Assembly (NCBI GenBank): GCA_966692625.1 | Contig: CBKZAG010000004.1 | Location: forward strand, 1-41,443 | Reading direction: 5' to 3' | Source of the DNA: CAMLOF01 sp966692625 | GTDB taxonomy: Bacteria > Pseudomonadota > Gammaproteobacteria > Burkholderiales > Burkholderiaceae_C | Length of the DNA stretch: 41,443 nt | Part shown: positions 16,012 through 23,900 of the stretch, in pieces | Layout of the letters: the number at the start of each line of letters is the position of its first letter | Numbering within the stretch: position 1 is the stretch's first letter | Translations under genes and position numbers: made by a program | Notes under the pieces: generated by a model | What the model saw: the letters and a program-made list of their open reading frames with translations, nothing else | Database searches by the model: none | Told to the model about the DNA's origin: nothing

Positions 16012-16039
16012 TACGGTTTTGCCGGCATTGTGTCGATAG
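16012..16039 (+). promoter_or_regulatory. Possible sigma-28 (FliA) promoter for motA
   Basis: TACGGTTT (6 of 8 against TAAAGTTT) at 16012-16019 is followed after 12 bases, one more than ideal, by GTCGATAG (6 of 8 against GCCGATAA) at 16032-16039. It lies 33 bases before motA. The same GTCGATA core occurs in the stronger flgM promoter. motAB is a typical late, FliA-dependent operon. Confidence 0.45.
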
Positions 16040-16072
16040 ATAATCAATTTGTACTGTTTTGGGTAGACGCAG

Positions 16073-16933
16073 ATGTTTGTCATCGTCGGGTGGTTGATTG
16101 CACTGGGGTGTGTGTTCGGGGTGTTCATCATCCACGGGGGCAACATCGGCGTGATCCTGAAGGCGTTGCCGTTCGAGATGCTCACCATCTTCGGTGCGGC
16201 CATCGGTGCGTTTCTGGCGAACAACCAGATGAAGGTGGTCAAGAAGGTCACCAGGGGGCTGGGCTTGTGTTTCAAAGGGTCCAAGTACACCAAGGACCGC
16301 TACATGGAGCTGCTTGCCATGTTGTTCGAGATTCTGCAGAAGGCTCGCAAGGAAGGCCTGATGGCGATAGAGAGCGACGTAGAGAACCCGGAAAGTTCGC
16401 CTCTGTTCCAGAAATACTCCACAGTGGGGAGCGATCACCACGTGGTGGAGTTCGTCACCGACTACCTGCGGATGATGGTCTCGGGCAACCTCAATGCGCA
16501 CGAGATCGAGTCGCTCATGGACAACGAGATCGACACCCACCACCAGGAAGAGCATGCCGCCGTGGCCGCCTTGCAGCGTCTGGCCGGGGCCTTGCCTGCC
16601 TTCGGTATCGTGGCGGCGGTGCTGGGTGTGGTCAACACCATGGGGTCGGTGGGGCAGCCGCCGGCCGTATTGGGCGGCATGATCGGTTCAGCCCTGGTGG
16701 GTACGTTCCTGGGCATTTTCCTGTCATACGGCTTTGCCGAGCCGCTCGCGGGCTTGTTGGAGCAAAAGCTTGACGAAGGCTCCAAGGAGCTGCAATGCAT
16801 CAAGTCCACGCTGCTGGCCAGCATGCAGGGCTATGCACCCATGACGGCCATCGAATTCGGGCGCAAGGTGCTGTTTTCCACAGAGCGCCCCTCGTTCTCG
16901 GAGCTTGAGGGCCACGTCAAGGGCAAAAAGTAA
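16073..16933 (+). CDS. motA: Flagellar stator protein MotA
   Basis: Proton-channel subunit of the flagellar stator in the inner membrane, working with MotB. It has 286 residues and four membrane segments: two near the N-terminus (about 2-20 and 34-50) and two near 172-192 and 201-222. Residues used for torque are recognisable: R92 and E100 in the cytoplasmic loop (KARKEGLMAIESD), P175 in LPAFGIV and P224 in FAEPL. The start MFVIVGWLIALG is typical. A possible sigma-28 promoter stands upstream. motB follows after 15 bases. Confidence 0.97.
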   Translation: MFVIVGWLIALGCVFGVFIIHGGNIGVILKALPFEMLTIFGAAIGAFLANNQMKVVKKVTRGLGLCFKGSKYTKDRYMELLAMLFEILQKARKEGLMAIESDVENPESSPLFQKYSTVGSDHHVVEFVTDYLRMMVSGNLNAHEIESLMDNEIDTHHQEEHAAVAALQRLAGALPAFGIVAAVLGVVNTMGSVGQPPAVLGGMIGSALVGTFLGIFLSYGFAEPLAGLLEQKLDEGSKELQCIKSTLLASMQGYAPMTAIEFGRKVLFSTERPSFSELEGHVKGKK

Positions 16934-16948
16934 GGCGGAAGGACACGC

Positions 16949-17968
16949 ATGGCCACCTCCGGCAAGCAACTGCAGCCCATCATCATCAAGCGCGTCAAGA
17001 AAGGCGGGCATGGTGCTCATGGCGGTGCCTGGAAGATCGCCTACGCCGACTTCGTGACGGCGATGATGGCCTTCTTTCTGCTGATGTGGCTGCTGGGTTC
17101 CACCACCGAGGGTGACCGCAAAGGTATTTCAGATTATTTCAACGCACCGCTGAAGGTGGCCTTGTTCGGTGGGCCGGGCAGCGGCGCCAGCAACTCCATT
17201 CTGCCCGGTGGTGGCGACGACCTGACCCAGGAAATTGGCGAGGCGGCGCGCGGTGACGCAGACGTGAAGACACGCGAACTGGGGGCGGCCGTGGCGCGCG
17301 CAGACGCTTTGCGGCAGGATTTGCGGCGACTTCAGATCATGAAGGAGCGGATCGAGACGGTGATCACCAACAACCCGCGCCTGGCCGAGTTCAAGAACCA
17401 GATCAAGCTGGAAAAGGTGCAGGATGGCTTGAACATCCAGATCGTGGACGAGCAAAACCGCCCCATGTTCGACGTGGGCAGCGCGGTGGTCAAACCTTAC
17501 ATGCGCGACATCCTCCGGGAGATCGGCGCAGCGCTCAAGGACGTGGAAAACCGCATTGCGCTCACCGGGCACACCGATGCCACCCCTTACGGCAGTGGAG
17601 ACCGGGGTTACAGCAACTGGGAACTTTCGGCTGATCGCGCCAACGCCTCGCGCCGTGAACTGGTGTTGGCGGGCATACCCGATGCCAAGCTGGCACGGGT
17701 GGTGGGGTTGGCGGCGAGCTATCCGCTGGAGCCGGACAAGCCGTTCGCGCCCATCAACCGGCGCATCAGCATTCTGGTGATGTCCAAGGAGGCGGAAGAG
17801 CGGATGAACAAGTCCTTTGAGCTGGATACGACTGTTCTGGAGGGCCAGGAAGCTGCTCAGCCGGTTGGCGTTGCCGCTCCAGCCTCCGCCCCGCCGGTGA
17901 CCCCGTCAGTCAACATTCCGCAGATCATCGTGGCCCCGGGCAACGCCCCGCAGGCTGCTCCCCGGTGA
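16949..17968 (+). CDS. motB: Flagellar stator protein MotB
   Basis: Peptidoglycan-anchoring stator subunit. It has 339 residues. The single membrane segment near residues 30-50 (WKIAYADFVTAMMAFFLLMW) carries the proton-binding aspartate D34. A plug/linker region follows. The OmpA-like peptidoglycan-binding domain spans about 160-275, with LTGHTDATPYGSGDRGYSN and NRRISILV. The C-terminal tail is Pro/Ala-rich. An SD-like GGAAGG lies upstream of the ATG. It is cotranscribed with motA; 51 bases separate it from cheY, and those contain the tandem hexamers CTTACA-CTTACA-CTTAGA (17979-17996). Confidence 0.97.
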   Translation: MATSGKQLQPIIIKRVKKGGHGAHGGAWKIAYADFVTAMMAFFLLMWLLGSTTEGDRKGISDYFNAPLKVALFGGPGSGASNSILPGGGDDLTQEIGEAARGDADVKTRELGAAVARADALRQDLRRLQIMKERIETVITNNPRLAEFKNQIKLEKVQDGLNIQIVDEQNRPMFDVGSAVVKPYMRDILREIGAALKDVENRIALTGHTDATPYGSGDRGYSNWELSADRANASRRELVLAGIPDAKLARVVGLAASYPLEPDKPFAPINRRISILVMSKEAEERMNKSFELDTTVLEGQEAAQPVGVAAPASAPPVTPSVNIPQIIVAPGNAPQAAPR

Positions 17969-18019
17969 TTGCCTTCGTCTTACACTTACACTTAGAGCCC
18001 TCTCCAATCGGAGCACCTT

Positions 18020-18403
18020 ATGGCCGACTTGCGATTTTTGATTGTTGATGACTTTTCCACCATGCGCCGCATCGTGCGCAACCTATTGAAAGAAATTGGC
18101 CATGCCGACGCAGATGAGGCCGAGGACGGCGTGGTTGCGCTGCACAAGCTGCGCAACGGCAAGTTCGATTTCGTGGTGAGCGACATCAACATGCCCAACA
18201 TGAATGGCTTTGAGCTGCTCACGCAGATCAAGGCCGATGAAAAACTCAAACACATTCCGGTGCTGATGGTCACGGCCGAGGCGCGCAAGGAAGACATCAT
18301 TGCCGCGGCGCAGGGGGGGGCCGCCGGCTACATCGTCAAGCCTTTCACCAAGGCCACCTTGGAAGAAAAGTTGGCCAACATCTTCAAGAAAATGGGTTGG
18401 TAG
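18020..18403 (+). CDS. cheY: Chemotaxis response regulator CheY
   Basis: Single-domain receiver that, once phosphorylated by CheA, binds the motor switch. It has 127 residues. The acidic pocket D10-D11, the phospho-acceptor D55 (VVSDINMPNMNG), T85 (MVTAE) and K107 (IVKPF) are all present. CGGAGCACC precedes the ATG. An uninterrupted run of eight G residues at 18313-18320 encodes Q98-G99-G100 and could be prone to slippage. No output domain is attached. cheZ follows after 11 bases. Confidence 0.97.
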   Translation: MADLRFLIVDDFSTMRRIVRNLLKEIGHADADEAEDGVVALHKLRNGKFDFVVSDINMPNMNGFELLTQIKADEKLKHIPVLMVTAEARKEDIIAAAQGGAAGYIVKPFTKATLEEKLANIFKKMGW

Positions 18404-18414
18404 GAGCCTGGCGC

Positions 18415-19059
18415 ATGATTCAAGAAGCCGCCAAGACCGAAGACCATGCCTCGTCCGAGATGTTCCAGAAGCTGGGCTCCATCACCCGGCAACTGCACGA
18501 CGCGCTCAACGAGCTGGGATACACGCCGGTCCTCAAGGGGACCGTTGAGGAACTGCCCGACGCCCGCAGCCGCCTGGAGTACATTGCCCGCCTGACCGGC
18601 GAGGCTGCGGAAAAGGTACTCAACCGGGTGGACGAGGCCAAGGCCGAGCAGGAGCGGGTGATAGACCACAGCAAGCAGTTGCTGGACACCTTGCGCCGCG
18701 TGCCCGGCTTGAAGTGGGCCATGCCGGAACTGACGGACTGGTCCGAGAAGATCCAGATCAGCGCCGAACGCACCGACACGCACCTGACCGACATCATGAT
18801 GGCGCAGGACTTCCACGATCTGACGGGCCAGGTGATCAAGAAGGTGGTGGCGCTGGCGGCCACGATCGAAGGGCAGTTGTTGCAACTGCTTTTGCAGGCC
18901 GCCCCCCATGCCTTGGCCCACCATGAGGAGGGCGGACCCCGGGCGGGCGCGTCTTCCCGCGAGGAACTGGCGGGACCGGTGGTCAACCCTGAAGGCCGCA
19001 CCGATGTGGTGACCGACCAATCGCAGGTCGATGATCTTTTGGCGAGCCTGGGCTTCTGA
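18415..19059 (+). CDS. cheZ: CheY-P phosphatase CheZ
   Basis: Removes phosphate from CheY-P, so sets motor switching. It has 214 residues, mostly long helices. The catalytic region is clear: MMAQDFHDLTGQVIKKVV, where the glutamine of AQDFHDLTGQ supplies the catalytic amide. The C-terminus (QSQVDDLLASLGF) is the CheY-binding helix. I chose the ATG at 18415 with TAGGAG nine bases upstream, rather than an in-frame start at 18397 inside cheY. An intrinsic terminator follows after 8 bases. No cheA, cheW or receptor gene is in the window. Confidence 0.96.
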   Translation: MIQEAAKTEDHASSEMFQKLGSITRQLHDALNELGYTPVLKGTVEELPDARSRLEYIARLTGEAAEKVLNRVDEAKAEQERVIDHSKQLLDTLRRVPGLKWAMPELTDWSEKIQISAERTDTHLTDIMMAQDFHDLTGQVIKKVVALAATIEGQLLQLLLQAAPHALAHHEEGGPRAGASSREELAGPVVNPEGRTDVVTDQSQVDDLLASLGF

Positions 19060-19066
19060 TTGAAAT

Positions 19067-19089
19067 AAGCCGGGTTTGCCCGGCTTTAT
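19067..19089 (+). terminator. Intrinsic terminator after cheZ
   Basis: AAGCCGGG (19067-19074), loop TTTG, CCCGGCTT (19079-19086), then TTAT. It is a perfect 8-base-pair stem with a tetraloop just 8 bases after the cheZ stop codon. The T-run is short. It should end the motAB-cheYZ transcript and separate it from flhB. Confidence 0.75.
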
Positions 19090-19123
19090 CGTGCTTTAGT
19101 CCGGGCATCCCCCGCCGGACAAT

Positions 19124-19147
19124 GCGGTCAACGACTTGTTTGACCGC
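19124..19147 (+). promoter_or_regulatory. Perfect inverted repeat abutting the flhB start codon
   Basis: GCGGTCAA (19124-19131) and TTGACCGC (19140-19147) are perfect complements around the loop CGACTTGT. Two bases separate the repeat from the flhB ATG at 19150. No Shine-Dalgarno-like sequence is seen in or around it. It may be an RNA hairpin that controls flhB translation or a protein-binding site. Confidence 0.5.
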
Positions 19148-19149
19148 CC

Positions 19150-20310
19150 ATGGACTCCTCCTCACAAGACAAGAACCTGCCCGCCACCCCAAGGCGGTTG
19201 CAAAAGGCCAGAGAAGAGGGTCAGGTTCCCCGTTCCCGCGATCTGCTGCACCTGGTGGTGCTCGGCGGCGGTTTGTTGATGCTGAGCATGCTGGTGCCTT
19301 GGGGCTATGACCAGCTGCGTACCGGTATGCGCGCCAGCATGACCTTCGATCTGAGCCTCATTCAGCACCCGGAGGCGACCACCGGACATTTGGTCGAGGG
19401 TGTCAAGCAGGTCTTGATCCTGGTTCTTCCGCTGGGGCTGGCCGTGTCGATGGGCGTGGTGCTCGCCTCTGTGGCGGCGGGCTCGTTTGTCTTCAGCGCA
19501 AAGCCGATGATGCCCCAGCTCTCGAAGATTGGCCTGCTCAGCGGTTTCCAGCGCCTGTTCTCACGCCAGCAGTTTTTCGAGGTGCTCAAGCTCATGGCGA
19601 TCACGACGCTGCTCGCGGTGGTGGCAAGCGTGTTCATCAGTTCCCACATGCTGGAGTTCGGCACGCTGCTGTTGCGTCCGTTGCCCTCATCGTTGAGCCA
19701 AATGGGCAAGTGGTTCACGGTCGGCGTGGGAGGACTGCTCTCCGTCGTCGCGTTGGTGGCCCTGATCGATGTTCCTCTCCAGCATTACCTGCACAGGCAC
19801 CGTCTGCGCATGTCGCTGCAGGAGGTCAAGGATGAGCACAAGGAGTCCGAGGGCAATCCGCAACTCAAGGGGCGCATGCGCCAGCGCCAGCGTGAGATCG
19901 CTCAACGAAACAGCATTGGCCGCGTGCCCAAGGCCGACCTCGTCGTGATGAACCCGACGCACTACGCCGTAGCGCTGAAATACGACGACGCCACCATGGC
20001 CGCGCCCCACGTGATCGCCAAGGGGGCAGACCTGATTGCGCTGCGCATCCGTGACGTGGCGAACGACAGCAAGGTGCCTGTGTTGCAGTCGCCGATGCTG
20101 GCGCGCGCCCTGTACGCCCATACCGAAATCGATCAGCAGATCCCGGCCGCGCTGTTCACGGCGGTGGCCCAGGTGCTGGCATACGTTTACCAGTTGCGCG
20201 CGGCGATGCGGGGCGAAGGCCCGATGCCCACCCAGCCGCCCAAGCCCGAGGTGCCGGTCGAGTTGGACCCCCACCATGGCCGAGATATCCATTCCACCCA
20301 GGGAGCCTGA
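19150..20310 (+). CDS. flhB: Flagellar type III export switch protein FlhB
   Basis: Inner-membrane export-gate protein that switches specificity from rod-hook to filament substrates. It has 386 residues. The N-terminal motif (KNLPATPRRLQKAREEGQVPRS) is typical; four membrane segments follow up to about residue 215. The cytoplasmic domain contains the self-cleavage motif NPTH at N268-H271 (VVMNPTHYAVALKYD). The C-terminal tail is Pro-rich. Translation starts at an ATG with no visible Shine-Dalgarno, directly behind an inverted repeat. flhA follows after three bases. Confidence 0.97.
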   Translation: MDSSSQDKNLPATPRRLQKAREEGQVPRSRDLLHLVVLGGGLLMLSMLVPWGYDQLRTGMRASMTFDLSLIQHPEATTGHLVEGVKQVLILVLPLGLAVSMGVVLASVAAGSFVFSAKPMMPQLSKIGLLSGFQRLFSRQQFFEVLKLMAITTLLAVVASVFISSHMLEFGTLLLRPLPSSLSQMGKWFTVGVGGLLSVVALVALIDVPLQHYLHRHRLRMSLQEVKDEHKESEGNPQLKGRMRQRQREIAQRNSIGRVPKADLVVMNPTHYAVALKYDDATMAAPHVIAKGADLIALRIRDVANDSKVPVLQSPMLARALYAHTEIDQQIPAALFTAVAQVLAYVYQLRAAMRGEGPMPTQPPKPEVPVELDPHHGRDIHSTQGA

Positions 20311-20313
20311 CGC

Positions 20314-22410
20314 ATGAACGCGCAGTTGCAAAAGATTCAGCAGTGGCTTGCCGCCAACCGGGGGCATGCCTCGGCCCTGGCCGCGCCTGTTCTGGTCATG
20401 GTCATTCTGTCCATGCTGGTGCTGCCCTTGTCGCCGTGGATGCTGGACACCTTCTTCACGCTGAACATTGCCATCTCGCTGACGGTGATGATGGTGGCGT
20501 CGTACATGAAGCGGGCGTTGGACTTCATGGCCTTCCCGGTGGTGCTGTTGCTGACCACGCTTTTGCGTCTTGCCCTGAACGTGGCGTCCACGCGGGTGGT
20601 GCTGATGGAGGGTCACTCCGGGACCGGTGCTGCAGGCGCTGTGATCGAAGCCTTCGGCACCTTCTTGATCGGCGGCAACTTTGCCGTCGGTCTCATCGTT
20701 TTCGTGATCCTGGTCGTGATCAACTTCGTGGTGATCACCAAGGGTGCGGAGCGCATCGCGGAGGTGGGCGCGCGTTTCACGCTGGACGCGATGCCGGGCA
20801 AGCAGATGGCGATCGATGCCGATCTGAACGCGGGCATCATCGACGAGAAGGAAGCCAAGCGCCGCCGCTCTGAGGTGGGCGAGGAGGCGGATTTCTTCGG
20901 CAACATGGACGGCGCTTCCAAGTTCGTGCGCGGCGACGCCGTTGCAGGCATCCTCATCCTCATCATCAACATCGTTGGGGGCTTCGCCATTGGCGTGCTG
21001 CAGCATGGTCTGAGCGTGTCCGAGGCGGCCAGCAGTTACATCACGCTGGCGGTGGGCGATGCGCTCGTTGCACAGGTTCCAGGCCTGCTGATCTCGGTGT
21101 CTGCGGCCATGGTGGTTTCGCGCGTCGGCAAGGACGAGGACCTGGGGCAGCAGATCGTGCAGCAGATGTTTGTTTCACCCAAGGTGCTGGGTGTGACGGC
21201 AGGCGTGCTGTTCCTGCTGGGCATCGTGCCGGGCATGCCGCACGTGGTGTTCCTCACGTTCGCTGCACTCGTTGGCGGGTTGGCCTACTGGGTGGCCCGC
21301 GAGCAGGCGAAACCCAAACCTGAGGAGGTGGCTGCTCAGCAGGCTGCTGCTGCCAAGGCGCCCGCCGATACCGAGGCTTCCTGGGACGATCTGCAGCCGG
21401 TCGATCTGCTGGGCCTGGAGCTCGGATACCGCCTGATTCCGCTGGTGGACAAGAGCCGCCAGGGCGACCTGCTGACCCGCATCAAAGGCGTGCGCAAGAA
21501 GTTTGCGCAGGAAGTTGGCTTCCTGCCGCCGCCCGTGCACGTGCGCGACAACCTGGAACTGCGGCCCAGTGCCTATCGCATCACGCTGCGCGGCGTGGTA
21601 GTGGGCGAAGGCGAGGTGTTCCCTGGGCAGTTCCTGGCCATCAACCCCGGACACATCAAGACCCCGCTCATCGGCACTGCCACCACCGATCCGGCTTTTG
21701 GTCTGCCCGCGCAGTGGATCGACGACCGGCAAAAGGAAAACGCCCAAATGGCGGGCTATACCGTGGTTGATTCGGAGACCGTGCTGGCCACACATTTGTC
21801 ACACTTGATGCAAGTCCACGCCGCCAGATTGCTGAGCCGTACCGAGACCCAGGAACTGGTGGAGCATGTGGCCAAACTGGCCCCGAAACTGATCGAAGAA
21901 GTCGTACCCAAGATGGTGTCCATTGGCGTGTTCCAGAAAGTCCTTCAGCTGTTGCTGGAGGAGTCCGTGAACATCCGCGACATCCGCACCATCATCGAGG
22001 CGCTGGCCGAACACGCAGGTCAGACCCAGGACCCCGCCGAACTGGCGCGGCGCGTGCGCCAGGCACTGGCCCCCGCCATCGTCCAGCAGATCTACGGTCC
22101 GGTCAACGAACTCGAAGTCATTGCCATCGAACCCGGCCTGGAGCGCTTGCTGACGCAGGCCCTGAGCGGCACGGGCATGGCTGCGCTCGACCCCGGCGTG
22201 GCCGACATGCTGACGCAGTCGGCCGCCAAAGTGGCCAACCGCCAGGAGGAGTCGGGCGTGCCCGCCTGCCTGCTGGTGCCCGATTCCATCCGTTCCGCCA
22301 TGGCGCGCCTGCTGCGCCGGGCCGCGCCGCGCCTGCAGGTGCTGGCGCACAGCGAAATCCCTGAAACCCATCTGATCCGGATCGGCCCGATCCTTGGAGA
22401 GCCCGCATGA
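20314..22410 (+). CDS. flhA: Flagellar type III export gate protein FlhA
   Basis: Largest export-gate subunit, docking chaperone-substrate complexes and using the proton motive force. It has 698 residues: eight membrane segments in about the first 330 residues, then a large cytoplasmic domain. The FHIPEP-family region is seen in RLALNVASTRVVLMEG, GNFAVGLIVFVILVVINFVV and DAMPGKQMAIDADLNAG, which holds conserved charged residues of the gate. The C-terminal domain includes VRDNLELRPSAYRI. It lies three bases after flhB and overlaps flhF by four bases. Confidence 0.97.
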   Translation: MNAQLQKIQQWLAANRGHASALAAPVLVMVILSMLVLPLSPWMLDTFFTLNIAISLTVMMVASYMKRALDFMAFPVVLLLTTLLRLALNVASTRVVLMEGHSGTGAAGAVIEAFGTFLIGGNFAVGLIVFVILVVINFVVITKGAERIAEVGARFTLDAMPGKQMAIDADLNAGIIDEKEAKRRRSEVGEEADFFGNMDGASKFVRGDAVAGILILIINIVGGFAIGVLQHGLSVSEAASSYITLAVGDALVAQVPGLLISVSAAMVVSRVGKDEDLGQQIVQQMFVSPKVLGVTAGVLFLLGIVPGMPHVVFLTFAALVGGLAYWVAREQAKPKPEEVAAQQAAAAKAPADTEASWDDLQPVDLLGLELGYRLIPLVDKSRQGDLLTRIKGVRKKFAQEVGFLPPPVHVRDNLELRPSAYRITLRGVVVGEGEVFPGQFLAINPGHIKTPLIGTATTDPAFGLPAQWIDDRQKENAQMAGYTVVDSETVLATHLSHLMQVHAARLLSRTETQELVEHVAKLAPKLIEEVVPKMVSIGVFQKVLQLLLEESVNIRDIRTIIEALAEHAGQTQDPAELARRVRQALAPAIVQQIYGPVNELEVIAIEPGLERLLTQALSGTGMAALDPGVADMLTQSAAKVANRQEESGVPACLLVPDSIRSAMARLLRRAAPRLQVLAHSEIPETHLIRIGPILGEPA

Positions 22411-23900
22411 ACGCTCAACGCTTTATTGCACCTACGTCCCGTGAAGCCATGTCTCTGGCCCGCGCGGCCTATGGCGACACTGCAGTGATTCTGTCGAGCC
22501 GCGCCACGCAGGATGGTTTTGAGGTGGTGGCCACGGCCGAAGAGAACCTGGAAAGTCTGGCGACGCAAAGCGCTGTGACGCGTGCCCCTGTGGCAACGGC
22601 CGCACCGCGCCAGGGCATGAGCCTGCAGCAGCGTGCGGCGCAGCAGATGCCTTCTGTTTCGCCCAACAGCACGGTTGCGCAGGACACCGAGACCCTGGCC
22701 ATGAGCACCCTGTCTTTCCAGGACTACGTGCGCGAGCGCATGTTGCGCAAGCGCCGCGAGTCCCTTCAGGGCAACGCACCAGCGGCTGCGGCCCGCCCCG
22801 CGAAGGCGGAGCGCGCACCCACCCCGTTCGAGCGCCAAGCCGATGTGACCTTGCCCTTTGGGCAGGCCAGCGAACCGGCCGCGCGCCCAGCCGCACCCGC
22901 CAAAGCAGCCCCCGAGGCCGCCCGCAAACCGGCGGAACAGCCAGGTGCTGCTGATCCGCGTCTGGCTGACGAGATCAACAACCTGCGCGCCATGATGGAA
23001 GAGCGCTTCAACACCCTGGCGTGGATGGGCAGCGCCAAGCAGAACCCGATCCAGTCGGGGTTGATGCACAAGCTGATCCGTGCGGGCTATTCGCCCACGG
23101 TGGCGCGCGCTGTGACCGAGCGCCTGCCTGCCGAGTACGGCGCGGCCGACGCCTTCCGCTGGACCCAGGAGGTGCTGGCGCGCAACCTGAAGACGGTGCA
23201 GGATGCCAGCGCTCTGTGTGACGAAGGTGGCGTGTTCGCGCTAGTCGGCTCCACCGGCGTGGGCAAAACGACCACCGCAGCCAAGCTGGCCGCGCAGTGC
23301 GTCAAGGCCTATGGCGCCAACAGCGTGGGCCTCATCACGCTGGACACCTACCGCGTGGCGGGCTACGAGCAGCTGCGCACCTACGGCCGCATGCTGGGCG
23401 TGGTGGCGCACTTGGCGCACGACCGCGCCGCGTTGCAGGACCTGCTCAACCTGCTGGCCAACAAGCGCATGGTCATCATCGACACCGCAGGCCTGGGGCA
23501 GAAAGACCCCCGCATCCAGGAGATGATGGAGATGCTGGCCACGCCCAAGATCAAGAAGCTGCTGGTGCTCAATGCGGGCAGCCACGGTGACACGCTGGAC
23601 GAGGTGTTCCACGCCTACAAGGGCACGCAGCTGTACGGCGCAGTGCTGTCCAAGGTGGACGAAGCTGCCAAGCTGGGGCCGGCGGTGGACGCGCTATTGC
23701 GCCACCAGGTGGTGCTGCGTGGCCTGAGCACCGGCCAGCGCGTGCCTGAAGACTGGCAGCGCCCTGACGCCCAGGCTCTGGTTCGCATGTCCATGGCCAG
23801 CAGCGGCAAGTCTGCCTACGACCCCCGCTCCTCCGAGCTGGCCTTCTTCTTCACCGACCCGGTGCAATCCGGTGTTCAACTGGATGCTTGGCATGTTTGA
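22407..23900 (+). CDS. flhF: Flagellar SRP-type GTPase FlhF
   Basis: SRP-family GTPase that places polar flagella or sets their number. It has 497 residues: an N-terminal basic segment (about 1-120), a long Ala/Pro-rich linker (about 120-185), an N-type helical bundle and the GTPase G domain. The P-loop GSTGVGKTTT is at 281-290; DTYRVAGYEQLRTY (near 313) and the G3 motif DTAGLGQ (near 359) follow, then the VLSKVDE-type G4 motif. It overlaps flhA by four bases and the FlhG-like gene by eight. Confidence 0.96.
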   Translation: MNAQRFIAPTSREAMSLARAAYGDTAVILSSRATQDGFEVVATAEENLESLATQSAVTRAPVATAAPRQGMSLQQRAAQQMPSVSPNSTVAQDTETLAMSTLSFQDYVRERMLRKRRESLQGNAPAAAARPAKAERAPTPFERQADVTLPFGQASEPAARPAAPAKAAPEAARKPAEQPGAADPRLADEINNLRAMMEERFNTLAWMGSAKQNPIQSGLMHKLIRAGYSPTVARAVTERLPAEYGAADAFRWTQEVLARNLKTVQDASALCDEGGVFALVGSTGVGKTTTAAKLAAQCVKAYGANSVGLITLDTYRVAGYEQLRTYGRMLGVVAHLAHDRAALQDLLNLLANKRMVIIDTAGLGQKDPRIQEMMEMLATPKIKKLLVLNAGSHGDTLDEVFHAYKGTQLYGAVLSKVDEAAKLGPAVDALLRHQVVLRGLSTGQRVPEDWQRPDAQALVRMSMASSGKSAYDPRSSELAFFFTDPVQSGVQLDAWHV

